From Candidatus Eisenbacteria bacterium (GTDB lineage Bacteria > Eisenbacteria > RBG-16-71-46): a stretch of DNA of 64,000 bases. Within the stretch, counting starts at the first letter, position 1. Each line of letters begins with the position of its first letter. The notes under the pieces were generated by a model. The model searched no databases. It was not told where the DNA came from and saw nothing but the letters and a program-made list of their open reading frames with translations. The stretch spans positions 121,303-185,302 of the forward strand of contig JADLBL010000006.1 in assembly GCA_020847735.1 (NCBI GenBank). Reading direction: 5' to 3'. Positions 17,687-26,048 of the stretch are shown here, piece by piece. The translations under genes were made by a program, and so were the position numbers.

Positions 17687-18760
17687 TCAGGCGCGCCGAT
17701 CCGCCTTGAACGACAGCATGCGCTCCTCGAGCAGGTGCCACGACGGCACCGCCAGCGCGAGCGTCAGCGGCAGCGTCGCGAGCGCGATGCCGGCCGCCGA
17801 AATGCCGGGGACCCACGCGGCCATGCACTGGCCGATCGGGAACGCGTACACGTAGGTGCCGTACGAGTAGTCGCCGACGCGGCGGTAGAACGCCAGCGGC
17901 CCCGCCGGCGCGTACGCGAGCCAGACGACCAGGTAGGTGAGCGTCACCGCGTACACGGCCATCAGCGGGCGCGGCAGCAGGAAGTCGAGCACGAGCAGCG
18001 CCGCCGCGGCGAGCGCCAGCCGGCCCGAGAGCGGCACCCGAGCGCTCGCGACCATGAGCGTCGCGCCGCCGAAGAACAGCGACGTCAGCCGAAGGGCCTG
18101 CGAGACGTGGAACTGGTACGGAAAGTCGAACGCCTCGTAGAGCGTGAAGCCGAGCGTCGCGACGACGCCGATTCCGACCAGCACCCGGCGCAGCAGGCGG
18201 TCGGAGAGCACGCGCGGACCCGTGTACGCGAGCGCTCCGAGCGCGGCGAGCGTCACGTACATGCTCATCTCCCACGGCAGCGACCACAGCGAGCCGTTGA
18301 CCGCGCCGCGCACCGGCACGTTCAGGAAGACGCCCGGCAGCGTGTAGCAGACGCCCAGCGGCCACGGCACGCTGTTCATCGCCACGAACTTCCACGTCGC
18401 CGGGTTGGCGAAGTACGCGCCGGGCGGCAGGTGCGTCTGCAGAGGCCCGACGACCAGGGCGCCGAGCAGCGCCCCCACCAGCAGCACCGGAAACAGCCGC
18501 AGGGCGCGGGCCGCGGCGAACGACGCGAGGTCGCGGCGCGAGAGCAGGCTGCCGGTCACGAGGAAGCCGCTGATCACGAAGAACACGTCCACGGCCAGGT
18601 GTCCGAACGAGAAGCCCACGAGGCGCTCGAGCGGATCGGACGGCGCCCCGGACATCGGAAACGAATGGCTGTAGATGACCACCGCGGCGGCCAGGAACCG
18701 CAGCAGGTTGAAGTTGTTGTCCCGGCGGCCGCCGAGCCGGCGGGACAGAAGTTCAGCCAT
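17687..18760 (-). CDS. Acyltransferase 3 family membrane protein
   Basis: 357 residues with about ten hydrophobic helices. The N-terminal NNFNLLRFLAAAVVIYSHSF carries the conserved Arg and His of the acyltransferase-3 family (OafA/NodX type), and FFVISGFLVTGS is the second signature. These enzymes O-acetylate or O-succinylate surface sugars in the inner membrane. ATG 18760 begins just before the first signature; an upstream alternative would add a basic, non-hydrophobic leader. It is monocistronic, 64 bases upstream of murB in the same direction; a role in modifying peptidoglycan or lipopolysaccharide is plausible but the substrate is unknown. Confidence 0.9.
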   Translation of the reverse strand: MAELLSRRLGGRRDNNFNLLRFLAAAVVIYSHSFPMSGAPSDPLERLVGFSFGHLAVDVFFVISGFLVTGSLLSRRDLASFAAARALRLFPVLLVGALLGALVVGPLQTHLPPGAYFANPATWKFVAMNSVPWPLGVCYTLPGVFLNVPVRGAVNGSLWSLPWEMSMYVTLAALGALAYTGPRVLSDRLLRRVLVGIGVVATLGFTLYEAFDFPYQFHVSQALRLTSLFFGGATLMVASARVPLSGRLALAAAALLVLDFLLPRPLMAVYAVTLTYLVVWLAYAPAGPLAFYRRVGDYSYGTYVYAFPIGQCMAAWVPGISAAGIALATLPLTLALAVPSWHLLEERMLSFKADRRA

Positions 18761-18964
18761 GGACGCCTCGTGTTGGCCGCGACGGGCGCCACGCGGCACG
18801 GCCGCGGCGCGGGCGGAGAGGCGAGGAGTAGCAGGTTGCCCCGCGCGCGGCCAGCGCCGCGAGTTTGCGCATGACCGCGCGCGCCAAACTCTCTAATGTG
18901 GCTGGCAGGCCGGGTCGGGGGGCGCGTGCCGCCCGGGCCCGCGCACCAAGTCCCGGAGGTCCGC

Positions 18965-19183
18965 ATGCAGCTCGAGATTCGATACTGCGGTCAGTGAGGC
19001 TACCTTCCCCGGGCCTCCAGTCTGGCGGCCGAGATTCGGAAGGAGCGCGGCGTCCAAGCGACGCTCGTGCGCGGCAGCGGCGGCGAGTTCGAGATCACGC
19101 TCGACGGCAGGCTCATCTTCAGCAAGCGCGCCGAGGGCCGCTTTCCGCAACCCGAGGAGGTGCTGGCTCGGATTCCGGCGTAG
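18965..19183 (+). CDS. SelW/Rdx-family selenoprotein with in-frame UGA (Sec)
   Basis: 72 residues if UGA at 18995-18997 is read as selenocysteine. The protein starts MQLEIRYCGQ, then Sec11, then GYLPRASSLAAEI, so C8-x2-U11 sits at the redox motif of the SelT/SelW/SelH thioredoxin-like family. The rest (GSGGEFEITLDGRLIFSK, then EGRFPQPEEVLARI) matches that family up to a TAG stop at 19181. ATG 18965 has a near-perfect ribosome site, GGAGGTCCGC. Reading frame and composition continue unchanged across the UGA, and a hairpin of the bacterial SECIS type lies 14-33 bases after it. Family members with CxxC are common, so the alternative is a Cys-to-stop mutation in a dying gene; the intact frame argues against that. 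Probable thiol/selenol redox protein; substrate unknown. Confidence 0.8.
19012..19030 (+). promoter_or_regulatory. Candidate bacterial SECIS hairpin
   Basis: GGCC-T-CCA-GTC-TGG-C-GGCC: a 4-bp lower stem, one mismatch, a 3-bp upper stem and a GUC loop. The loop begins 22 bases after the UGA at 18995-18997, within the 16-37 base range described for bacterial SECIS elements, and has the G needed at the loop start. It lies inside the coding frame, as expected. Confidence 0.5.
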
Positions 19184-19188
19184 CGCGT

Positions 19189-19207
19189 CCGCCGGGCCGC
19201 CCGGCGG
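19189..19207. terminator. Hairpin between convergent genes
   Basis: CCGCCGGG-CCG-CCCGGCGG, an 8-bp perfect stem in the 28-base gap between the SelW-like gene and the convergent hypothetical gene. There is no T-run; a terminator role is inferred from position. Confidence 0.4.
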
Positions 19208-19211
19208 CGGC

Positions 19212-19571
19212 TCAGCCCGCCGCCTTCTCGAGCCTCAGCCGATAGACCCGCTCTCCCGCGGCTTCGAAGACCAGCGTGTCTCCGGGCTCGAGGTTCCGCT
19301 CGCGGCACCATTTCATCAGGCCGGGTTTCGCGGGCGAGCGGGGCCGGAAGATCCAGGCTCCGTACTGGATGTCGGTCTCGAACGACCAGCCGAGATCGGT
19401 TTCGATCGTGATCGGCTTCACCTCGTACGGCCGCGGCGCGTCGGCGGGGCCGCGCGGGCCGATCGCGTCCGGCGGGAAGAACTCGAGCACGTCCCACAGC
19501 GGCACGTTGCGCTGCGTGAACGTCCACACGTCCTCCGGTCCGCGGACCGGTATGCGCGCGACGCCGCTCAC
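19212..19571 (-). CDS. Hypothetical protein, AbrB/B3-like C-terminal half
   Basis: 119 residues from GTG 19571, which lies 5 bases past the stop of the upstream S9 peptidase; no ATG is suitably placed. It is not recognised as a named family. It is rich in aromatic residues (VWTFTQRNVPLWDVLEFF) and ends in MKWCRERNLEPGDTLVFEA followed by a Tyr/Arg strand, which resembles the small beta-barrel of swapped-hairpin (AbrB) or B3 DNA-binding domains; that is a resemblance only. Tight spacing suggests co-expression with the peptidase. There is no signal peptide or membrane segment, so it is likely cytoplasmic. Confidence 0.6.
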   Translation of the reverse strand: MSGVARIPVRGPEDVWTFTQRNVPLWDVLEFFPPDAIGPRGPADAPRPYEVKPITIETDLGWSFETDIQYGAWIFRPRSPAKPGLMKWCRERNLEPGDTLVFEAAGERVYRLRLEKAAG

Positions 19572-19576
19572 GTGCC

Positions 19577-21805
19577 TCAGGGCCGCGGAGGGGCCGCGTC
19601 CGTCGGCGGGCCCAGCTCGCGAAGGAAGAAGCCGGCGAGGCGCCCGTACACCTGCCGCACCTGCTCGGGTCCGACGACGCCGTGCGTCTGTCCGGGCAGC
19701 GGCAGCAGCGACCAGTCCCGCCCGGCGCGGTTGAGCGCGTCGGCGAGCTTGAGCGTGTTGAAGAAGTAGACGTTGTCGTCGGCCGTGCCGTGCACGACCA
19801 GCAGCGGCCGGGACAGCTTCGCGGCGTCGGTCAGCGCGGAGCTGCGGGCGTAGGCGGCGGAGTCGGCCTGCGGCAGACCGAGGTACCGCTCCGTATAGAA
19901 CGTGTCGTAGTCGCGCCAGTCCACGACCGGGGCGCCCGCCACCGCCGCGCGGTAGGTCCCGCCCTCGCGCTCGACCGCCAGCACCGCGAAGTAACCGCCG
20001 AACGACCAGCCGGTCACGCCGATTCGCTCCGGGTCCATCTCGGGATGACGTGCGACCAGATCGCGCAGGCCGCGGACATGATCGGCGAGCGCCGGGCCGA
20101 TCAGGTCGCCGCGGATCGCGCGCTCCCAGGAGCGCCCGCGCCTGGGCGTGCCGCGGCCATCGAGCGAGACGACGATGAAGCCCTGGTCGGCCAGCCACTG
20201 CTGCAGCACGTAGCGGTCGGCGTCGCGCTGCACGGTCAGCGAACGCGGCCCGCCGTACGCCCAGTCTACGACCGGATAGCGGCGGCCCGGGTCGAAGTCG
20301 TGCGGCCGGACGATGCAGGCGCGCAGCGAATCGGGGCCCACGAGCGTGAACTCGGGCGAAGGTTCGGGAACGGGCCGCTCCGCGACCGAACGCACGCTGC
20401 CGCGCACGCGCCCGTCGGCGTCCACGACCTGCCAGCGCGCCGGCCCCCGTTCCGGCCGGACCGTCACGACCCGCGGCGCCGCCCCGCTCGCGGACTCGAT
20501 GCCATGCACGCCCTTCCCCAGCGCCAGCGGCTCCGGAGCGCGCCGGGCCTTGAGCCACACGCGCCAGACGCCCATTTCGTCCGGCTCCCTCGTCGCCTCG
20601 ATCCAGGCGATGCCATGCGCCTCGTCCACGCCCTTCAGCGCGCTCACGCGCAGGCCCGCGGGCGTCAGCCGGCCGAGCAGCCCGCCGTCCGCGCCGCGCA
20701 GCTCGAGCCACGGGCCGGAGTCGTCCCGCTCGGCGATCCACAGGAAGGCCCGACCGCCTTCGATCCAGCGCGGCACGCCCGCGGACAGGTTCAGCCACGC
20801 CGGGTCGCGCTCGACGAGCAGCGTGCGCGTCGTGCCCGTGCCGGGATCGCAGGCGAGCACCGCCAGTTCGGTCTGCTCGCGATTCATCACCACGATCGTC
20901 GGCGGGCCCGCGTCGGGCCATGTCGCCCTGCACAGGTACGGATACTTCGCGCGATCCCACTCGATCCCGACCGGCGCGCCACCGCCGGACGCGACGACCG
21001 CCAGCGTCACCACCGCGTTCGCGCGCCCCGCGCGCGGGTAGGCGAACTCCACGGGAGGGGCCTCGGGCCGGTAGGGATCGGAGATGCGCATGCGCTCGAC
21101 GCCCGACTCGTCGGTGCGTTGCACGAGCAGGCGGCGCGAATCGGGGCTCCACCAGTAGCCCTCGAAGCGGCCCATTTCCTCCTGCGCGACGAACTCGGGC
21201 GTGCCCCAGTTGACGCGGTCGCCTTCGTGCGAGGTCAGCCGGCGCTCGAGCCCCGTGGCGGCGTCCACCACCCACAGATCGCCCTCGCGGACGCAGGCGA
21301 TCAGGGAACCGTCGGGCGAAAAGCGCGCCTCACTCGCGGCCGGGCGGTTCGGCGAGACCTCGCGCGCCGCGCCGCCGCCCAGGTCGTACACGAACAACCT
21401 CCCCGAGAACGGGACCAGCACCCGGCGGCCGTCGCGCGCGAGCGAAAACGACACGAGCCCGCGGGCCGAAAGCCGCAGCCGCTCGCGCCGGGCGCGTTCG
21501 GCGACGCTGAGCGTTTCGGGGGCGCCGTGCAGCAGCGCACCCGCCGACAGCAGCTCGCGCTCGCGGCCCGTGCGCAGGTCCAGCGACCAGAGCGTGTTCA
21601 TCCGGTCGCGCGGGCCCGAACGCAGGAACAGCACCTCGCGGCCGTCCGGCGTCACGACCGGCGTGCGCGGCTGGCCGGAGCGGAATCGGTCGGTCGCCGC
21701 GTAGCGGTCGAGCAGGTCCTCCGCGTTCACCGCCCGGGCGCCGGCGACCAGCGCCACGGCGAGCGCGCACGCGAGGGCGGCTCCGACAGCGGCGCCGCGT
21801 TTCAT
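19577..21805 (-). CDS. Secreted S9 prolyl oligopeptidase (DPP4-like)
   Basis: 742 residues. A signal peptide (1-25) is followed by a DPP4-type beta-propeller with FSPDGSLIACVREGDLWVVD, SYW-type repeats and the acidic FVAQEEMGRFEGYWW motif, in which the Glu pair binds the peptide N-terminus in DPP4 enzymes. The C-terminal alpha/beta hydrolase has GWSFGGY (Ser), HGTADDNV (Asp) and GQTHGV (His), an intact triad. It probably cleaves N-terminal dipeptides in the periplasm. ATG 21805 overlaps the stop of the flavin reductase gene (ATGA), so translation is coupled. Confidence 0.94.
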   Translation of the reverse strand: MKRGAAVGAALACALAVALVAGARAVNAEDLLDRYAATDRFRSGQPRTPVVTPDGREVLFLRSGPRDRMNTLWSLDLRTGRERELLSAGALLHGAPETLSVAERARRERLRLSARGLVSFSLARDGRRVLVPFSGRLFVYDLGGGAAREVSPNRPAASEARFSPDGSLIACVREGDLWVVDAATGLERRLTSHEGDRVNWGTPEFVAQEEMGRFEGYWWSPDSRRLLVQRTDESGVERMRISDPYRPEAPPVEFAYPRAGRANAVVTLAVVASGGGAPVGIEWDRAKYPYLCRATWPDAGPPTIVVMNREQTELAVLACDPGTGTTRTLLVERDPAWLNLSAGVPRWIEGGRAFLWIAERDDSGPWLELRGADGGLLGRLTPAGLRVSALKGVDEAHGIAWIEATREPDEMGVWRVWLKARRAPEPLALGKGVHGIESASGAAPRVVTVRPERGPARWQVVDADGRVRGSVRSVAERPVPEPSPEFTLVGPDSLRACIVRPHDFDPGRRYPVVDWAYGGPRSLTVQRDADRYVLQQWLADQGFIVVSLDGRGTPRRGRSWERAIRGDLIGPALADHVRGLRDLVARHPEMDPERIGVTGWSFGGYFAVLAVEREGGTYRAAVAGAPVVDWRDYDTFYTERYLGLPQADSAAYARSSALTDAAKLSRPLLVVHGTADDNVYFFNTLKLADALNRAGRDWSLLPLPGQTHGVVGPEQVRQVYGRLAGFFLRELGPPTDAAPPRP

Positions 21806-22422
21806 CCGAGCGGCGAACCGGTCGCGCGTGAGACGCGTGGACGGTTCTCCTTCACGACCTCGCGCAGCAGCGAGTAGTACTCGCCGCCCAGGCGTCCGAC
21901 CGGCCTGAGCTTGAGCGGGTCCACCCGTCCTTCCGTCAGCACCTCGTCGCTGACGCGGGCGAGCACCACCTCGCCGACGACGAGGATGCTGTTGCCGAGC
22001 GGAATCTCGCGGTGCAGCCGGCACTCGAGCTGAATCGGCGATTCGGCGACGCCGGGCGGGGCGACGCGCTCCGAGGGCGACGGCGTCAGCCCCGAGACTT
22101 CGAACTCGCTGGTGCCCCGCGGCCACTCGCCCGCCGTCCTCGCCATCGCGGGCAGCATGGGTTCGCAGACGAGGTTGACGACGAACTCGCCGGTCTCGCG
22201 GACGTTGCGCAGCGTGTCCTTGTCGTCGCCGGGCCGGTCCACGATCGCGATGCCGACGAGCGGCGGGACGCTCGAGATGCTGTTGAAGTACGAAAACGGC
22301 GCCAGGTTGACGACGCCATCGGCGCCGCGCGTCGAGACGAACGCGATCGGGCGCGGCACCACCGCGCTGATCAGGAAGCGGTACATCTCGGGGCCGGGGA
22401 CGCCGGCCGGATCGAGCAGCAT
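21802..22422 (-). CDS. Flavin reductase-like domain protein
   Basis: 206 residues, FMN-binding split-barrel of the DIM6/NTAB group. Typical blocks are SAVVPRPIAFVSTRGADGVVN, NLAPFSYFNSISSVPP and KDTLRNVRETGEFVVNLV. Such proteins reduce flavin or act as oxidoreductases in flavin-supplied monooxygenase systems; the partner is not identifiable here. ATG 22422 with GAGAGG six bases upstream is preferred to a TTG 15 bases further up. It overlaps the S9 peptidase gene by 4 bases, an odd functional pairing, so it may be simple transcriptional packing. Confidence 0.88.
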   Translation of the reverse strand: MLLDPAGVPGPEMYRFLISAVVPRPIAFVSTRGADGVVNLAPFSYFNSISSVPPLVGIAIVDRPGDDKDTLRNVRETGEFVVNLVCEPMLPAMARTAGEWPRGTSEFEVSGLTPSPSERVAPPGVAESPIQLECRLHREIPLGNSILVVGEVVLARVSDEVLTEGRVDPLKLRPVGRLGGEYYSLLREVVKENRPRVSRATGSPLG

Positions 22423-22635
22423 CGGGCCCTCTCCCAACTCGGTTCACACCGCCCGCGACTCCGGCGGAGAGGGGCACAGCCTGCCGCGCTCCGGCGGGGC
22501 GCGCAAGCCCGGCGCGCCGCGCGGGCCCGCGACGCGTCGCCCCTCCGCGCCACGGGCCGCGCCCGGCGCCGGTCTTCGCGCGCGATTCCGACTATGCTGC
22601 GCCCGCCCGCGAAAGTCGCCCGGCCCGGAGCGCCC

Positions 22636-23871
22636 ATGTCCACCTGGTCCCATACGCGCATCGAGACCTTCCGGCAGTGCGCCCGGAAGTACTTCTACCA
22701 GTACGTCGCACGCGTGAAGCTTCCGCGCGAGCCCGAAGGCATCGAGGCCTTCCTCGGCTCGTGCGCGCACGACGCGCTCGAGCACCTTTACCTCGAGGTG
22801 CGGCGCGGGCGCGTGCCCGGCGAGGACCAACTGCTCGCCTGGTTCCGCGAAGCGTGGGACGCCGGGTGGAACGACGACATCGTCTCGCCCGCCGACGGCC
22901 GCGCTCCGCTCGAGCAGCGCGCCGAGGCCGAAGGCTGGCTCGCCCTCTACCACCGGCAGCACGCGCCCTTCGCCGGCGGGCGCATCGTCGGCCTCGAGCA
23001 ACGAATCACCTTTCCGCTCGACGACGAGGGCGCCGTGCGGATGCGGGGATTCGTGGACCGGCTCGAGATCGCCCCCGACGGAACGTGGCGCATCCACGAT
23101 TACAAGACCAGCCGCAGGCTGCCCACGCAGCAGGACAAGGATGCCGACCCGCAGCTCGCCTACTACGAGATCGGAGTGCGCCGCATGTGGCCCACCGCCG
23201 AGCGGGTCGAGCTCGTCTGGCACTTCCTCAAGTTCGGCGTCTCGATCACCAGCCACCGCACGCCGGATCAGCTCGGGGCCCTGCGCGGCGAAGCGCTCGC
23301 CACCATCGCCGACGCCCAGTCGCGGGCGAAGGACGAAGCCGCCTTCCCCATCCACGAGTCGCGGCTGTGCGACTGGTGCGCGTTCCAGCAGATCTGCCCG
23401 GCCCGCAAGCACCTCTTCAGGGTGGCGGAGCTGACGCCGGCGCGGTTCGCGAAGGAACCGGGCGTCCGGCTGGTGGACGCCTGGACGGAACGCGAGGCGA
23501 AGCGGAAGGAGTTGCGGGCCGCCCTCGACGAGCTCGAAGGCGAGATCGCCGAGATCCGGCAGGCCCTGGCCGACTTCGCCGCCCGCGAGGGCGTCGAGGT
23601 GGTCGCGGGCAGCGAACGCGAGGCCACGGTCCGCGCGGGCGAGTCCGTCGTCTTTCCGCGCAAGACGGTCGAGTCCGACGAGGCGGCCGCGCTCGAAGCC
23701 CAGTTGCGTGCCTCGCACTGGTGGAACGAGGCCAGCGCGCTCGATCGCGCCGCGCTCAAGCGCCTGTGGGACCGGCGCGCGGCCCTCGACGCCGACCTGC
23801 GCGCGCTGCTCGAGGAGTTCGCGCGGATCGAAACGCAGGTGGACGTGCGGCTGCGCAAGCCCCGGGGCTGA
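22636..23871 (+). CDS. PD-(D/E)XK nuclease, RecB/Cas4-like with Fe-S cysteines
   Basis: 411 residues. It begins with the RecB-nuclease pattern TRIETFRQCARKYFYQY, then GFVDRLEI and WRIHDYKTSRR with the D-x-K catalytic pair, and LAYYEIGVRRM with the QxxxY-like element. Four cysteines, C15 and C245-x2-C248-x5-C254, match the [4Fe-4S] clasp of AddB and Cas4. A coiled-coil-rich C-terminal part (about 285-405) follows. It has no helicase domain and no cas genes nearby, so it is a stand-alone family member, probably in DNA repair. ATG 22636 after CGGAG is clear; the promoter side holds a TATGCT hexamer about 40 bases upstream. Confidence 0.88.
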   Translation: MSTWSHTRIETFRQCARKYFYQYVARVKLPREPEGIEAFLGSCAHDALEHLYLEVRRGRVPGEDQLLAWFREAWDAGWNDDIVSPADGRAPLEQRAEAEGWLALYHRQHAPFAGGRIVGLEQRITFPLDDEGAVRMRGFVDRLEIAPDGTWRIHDYKTSRRLPTQQDKDADPQLAYYEIGVRRMWPTAERVELVWHFLKFGVSITSHRTPDQLGALRGEALATIADAQSRAKDEAAFPIHESRLCDWCAFQQICPARKHLFRVAELTPARFAKEPGVRLVDAWTEREAKRKELRAALDELEGEIAEIRQALADFAAREGVEVVAGSEREATVRAGESVVFPRKTVESDEAAALEAQLRASHWWNEASALDRAALKRLWDRRAALDADLRALLEEFARIETQVDVRLRKPRG

Positions 23872-23907
23872 CCGCCCGCCGCCGTGCTCCCAACGCGGCG
23901 CGAATGC

Positions 23908-23937
23908 TTGGCGCGGCCCGCGCGCCTCCCCTATTCT
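23908..23937 (+). promoter_or_regulatory. Candidate leaderless promoter of aguB
   Basis: TTGGCG (23908-23913), an 18-base spacer and TATTCT (23932-23937), then exactly 7 bases to ATG 23945. Confidence 0.5.
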
Positions 23938-23944
23938 GCGCCGC

Positions 23945-24889
23945 ATGACGAAACGCTCCCGCACCACCCGGCCCAGGCGCGATTCGGGCGTCGTGCGCGT
24001 GGCGATCACGCAGATGGCCTGCGGCCCCGACCCGAAGAAGAACCTGGCCCGGCAGATCGCGCTGCTCGAGGGCGCGGCCCGCGGCGGCGCGAAGATCCTG
24101 TGCACGCAGGAGCTGTTCGCGAGCCAGTACTTCTGCCAGAGCGAGGACCATTCGTTCTTCCGGCTCGCCGAGAAGATCCCCGGCCCGAGCACCGACGCGC
24201 TGGCGAAGGTCGCCAGGAAACACGGCACGGTGATCGTGGCGAGCCTGTTCGAGCGGCGCGCGGCCGGCCTGTACCACAACACCGCCGCGGTGATCGACGC
24301 CGACGGCTCGCTGCTGGGCATCTACCGCAAGATGCACATACCCGACGACCCGCTCTACTACGAGAAGTTCTACTTCACGCCCGGCGACACCGGCTTCCGC
24401 GCCTGGAAGACCCGGCACGCCGCGATCGGCGTGCTCGTCTGCTGGGACCAGTGGTTCCCCGAAGGCGCACGGCTCACCGCCATGCAGGGCGCCGAGATCC
24501 TCTTCTACCCGACCGCCATCGGCTGGCACCCGTCCGAGAAGCGGAAGTACGGAAAGGCCCAGCACGAGTCGTGGGAGCTGATCCAGCGTTCGCACGCCGT
24601 CGCCAACGGCTGCTTCGTGTGCTCGCCGAACCGCATCGGCCTCGAGAAGGTCGCGGGCGCGGACGGCCGGCACGTGAACCCGGACGGCATCGAGTTCTGG
24701 GGCCAGTCGTTCATCGCCGCGCCCGACGGACAGATCGTGGCGAAGGCCTCGGTCGGCCGCGAGGAAGCGCTCGTCGCCGACCTCGATCTCGGGCGCGTCG
24801 AGGCGTTCCGCACGCACTGGCCGTTCCTGCGCGACCGGCGCATTGACGCCTACGGCGATCTCACGAAGCGCTTCGTGGACCGCCGCTGA
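23945..24889 (+). CDS. aguB: N-carbamoylputrescine amidase
   Basis: 314 residues, nitrilase superfamily. Converts N-carbamoylputrescine to putrescine, CO2 and ammonia. The Glu-Lys-Cys triad is visible at E56 (CTQELF), K129 (IYRKMHIPDD) and C166 (VCWDQWFPE). YYEKFYFTPGDTGF and the HPSEKRKYGKAQHESWE insert are hallmarks of the AguB branch rather than beta-ureidopropionase. It lies 37 bases before aguA in the same direction, confirming the pathway assignment. The first 15 residues are basic and absent from most homologues, but the promoter spacing supports this start. Confidence 0.95.
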   Translation: MTKRSRTTRPRRDSGVVRVAITQMACGPDPKKNLARQIALLEGAARGGAKILCTQELFASQYFCQSEDHSFFRLAEKIPGPSTDALAKVARKHGTVIVASLFERRAAGLYHNTAAVIDADGSLLGIYRKMHIPDDPLYYEKFYFTPGDTGFRAWKTRHAAIGVLVCWDQWFPEGARLTAMQGAEILFYPTAIGWHPSEKRKYGKAQHESWELIQRSHAVANGCFVCSPNRIGLEKVAGADGRHVNPDGIEFWGQSFIAAPDGQIVAKASVGREEALVADLDLGRVEAFRTHWPFLRDRRIDAYGDLTKRFVDRR

Positions 24890-24926
24890 CGATCCGCTCC
24901 GCGACGAGGCCCGCGAGATCGCGAAC

Positions 24927-26012
24927 ATGACCGCCGCGAACCGCGAACCGCGCCCGCTCGCCGGCACGCCCGCCGGGCTCGGCTACTCGTTCCCGGCCGA
25001 ATGGGAGCGCCAGAGCGCCGTGTGGCTCTCGTGGCCGCGGCCCGAGGGCATCTCGTTTCCCGGCCGCTGGCACGCGGTGCCGGCGGTGCTGGCCGCGATC
25101 GTGCGCGAGATCGCCGCGCGTGAGCGCGTGCGGATCAACGTGCCGAACGCGAACTGGGAGCGCCTCGCGCGCGAGCAACTGCGCGCGTTCGGCTGCCCGC
25201 TCGGGCGCGTCCAGTTCTTCCACGTCCCGACCAACGAGTGCTGGTGCCGCGATCACGGGCCGGCGTTCGTCGTGAAGCGAGGCGCGCGCGGCGCGCGGAA
25301 GCTCGCGATCGTGGACTTCGGCTACAACGCCTGGGGCGGCAAGTATCCGCCGTACGACGCCGACGACGCCGTGCCCACGCGCCTCGCGGGACTGCTCGGC
25401 CTGCCGCTGTTCCGCACGCCGGTGGTGATGGAGGGCGGCGCCGTGGATTTCAACGGCGCCGGTTCGGTGCTGACCACCGAGAGCGTGCTGCTGAATCCGA
25501 ACCGCAACCCCCGCATGTCGAAGCGCCAGGTCGAGAGGTTCCTGCGCGAGTGGTACGGGCAGCGGCAGGTGCTGTGGCTCGGCGAGGGCATCGAGGGCGA
25601 CGACACCGACGGCCACGTGGACGACCTCGCGCGGTTCGTGGACGAGCGCACGATCGTCACCGCGATCGAGGACGACCCGCGCGACCCGAACCACGCCGTG
25701 CTGCGCGAGAACCTGCGCCGCCTCACGAAGCTGCGCGACCCGGCCGGGCGGCCGTTCGGGATCGTGACGCTGCCGATGCCGAAGCGCGTGGAGCGCGAAG
25801 GCCAGCGCCTGCCCGCGACCTACCTCAACTTCCTGTTCGTGAACGGCGCCGTGCTCGTGCCCACGTTCCGCGACCGGCGCAGCGAACGCGTCGCGCTGGC
25901 GACGCTGGCGAAGGCCCTGCCGCGACACCACGTCGTCGGCATCGACTGCCACGAACTCATCTGGGGCCTCGGCGCGATCCACTGCCTGACGCAGCAGCAG
26001 CCCGCGGGGTGA
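24927..26012 (+). CDS. aguA: Agmatine deiminase
   Basis: 361 residues, in the pentein (guanidino-modifying) family. Hydrolyses agmatine to N-carbamoylputrescine, the step before AguB. Visible are the WLSWPRPEG entry, CWCRDHGPAFVV, the EGGAVDFNGAGSVLTTESVLLN substrate block, GDDTDGHVDDLARFV with the catalytic His/Asp, and the nucleophile C353 in GLGAIHCLTQQQP. With aguB it makes a two-gene arginine-decarboxylase-route putrescine unit; no speA is in the window. ATG 24927 follows a weak GAGATCG; coupling to aguB is likely. Confidence 0.95.
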   Translation: MTAANREPRPLAGTPAGLGYSFPAEWERQSAVWLSWPRPEGISFPGRWHAVPAVLAAIVREIAARERVRINVPNANWERLAREQLRAFGCPLGRVQFFHVPTNECWCRDHGPAFVVKRGARGARKLAIVDFGYNAWGGKYPPYDADDAVPTRLAGLLGLPLFRTPVVMEGGAVDFNGAGSVLTTESVLLNPNRNPRMSKRQVERFLREWYGQRQVLWLGEGIEGDDTDGHVDDLARFVDERTIVTAIEDDPRDPNHAVLRENLRRLTKLRDPAGRPFGIVTLPMPKRVEREGQRLPATYLNFLFVNGAVLVPTFRDRRSERVALATLAKALPRHHVVGIDCHELIWGLGAIHCLTQQQPAG

Positions 26013-26020
26013 CGCGGGAC

Positions 26021-26035
26021 GGCGGGCGGCCCGCC
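26021..26035. terminator. Hairpin between aguA and pfp (convergent)
   Basis: GGCGGG-CGG-CCCGCC with further imperfect pairing outside (CGGGA / TTCCCG). It fills the 36-base gap between the two convergent genes. No U-tract. Confidence 0.4.
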
Positions 26036-26048
26036 GCGTTCCCGGCGC

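Noticed and set aside
17363..18874. Plus-strand 503-codon frame opposite murB and the acyltransferase
   Set aside because: Arg/Glu/His-rich antisense of two clear genes.
18995..18997. UGA taken as a true stop in the SelW-like gene
   Set aside because: Nothing supports a 10-residue peptide, while 61 further codons match the family. There is no other ribosome site after the UGA.
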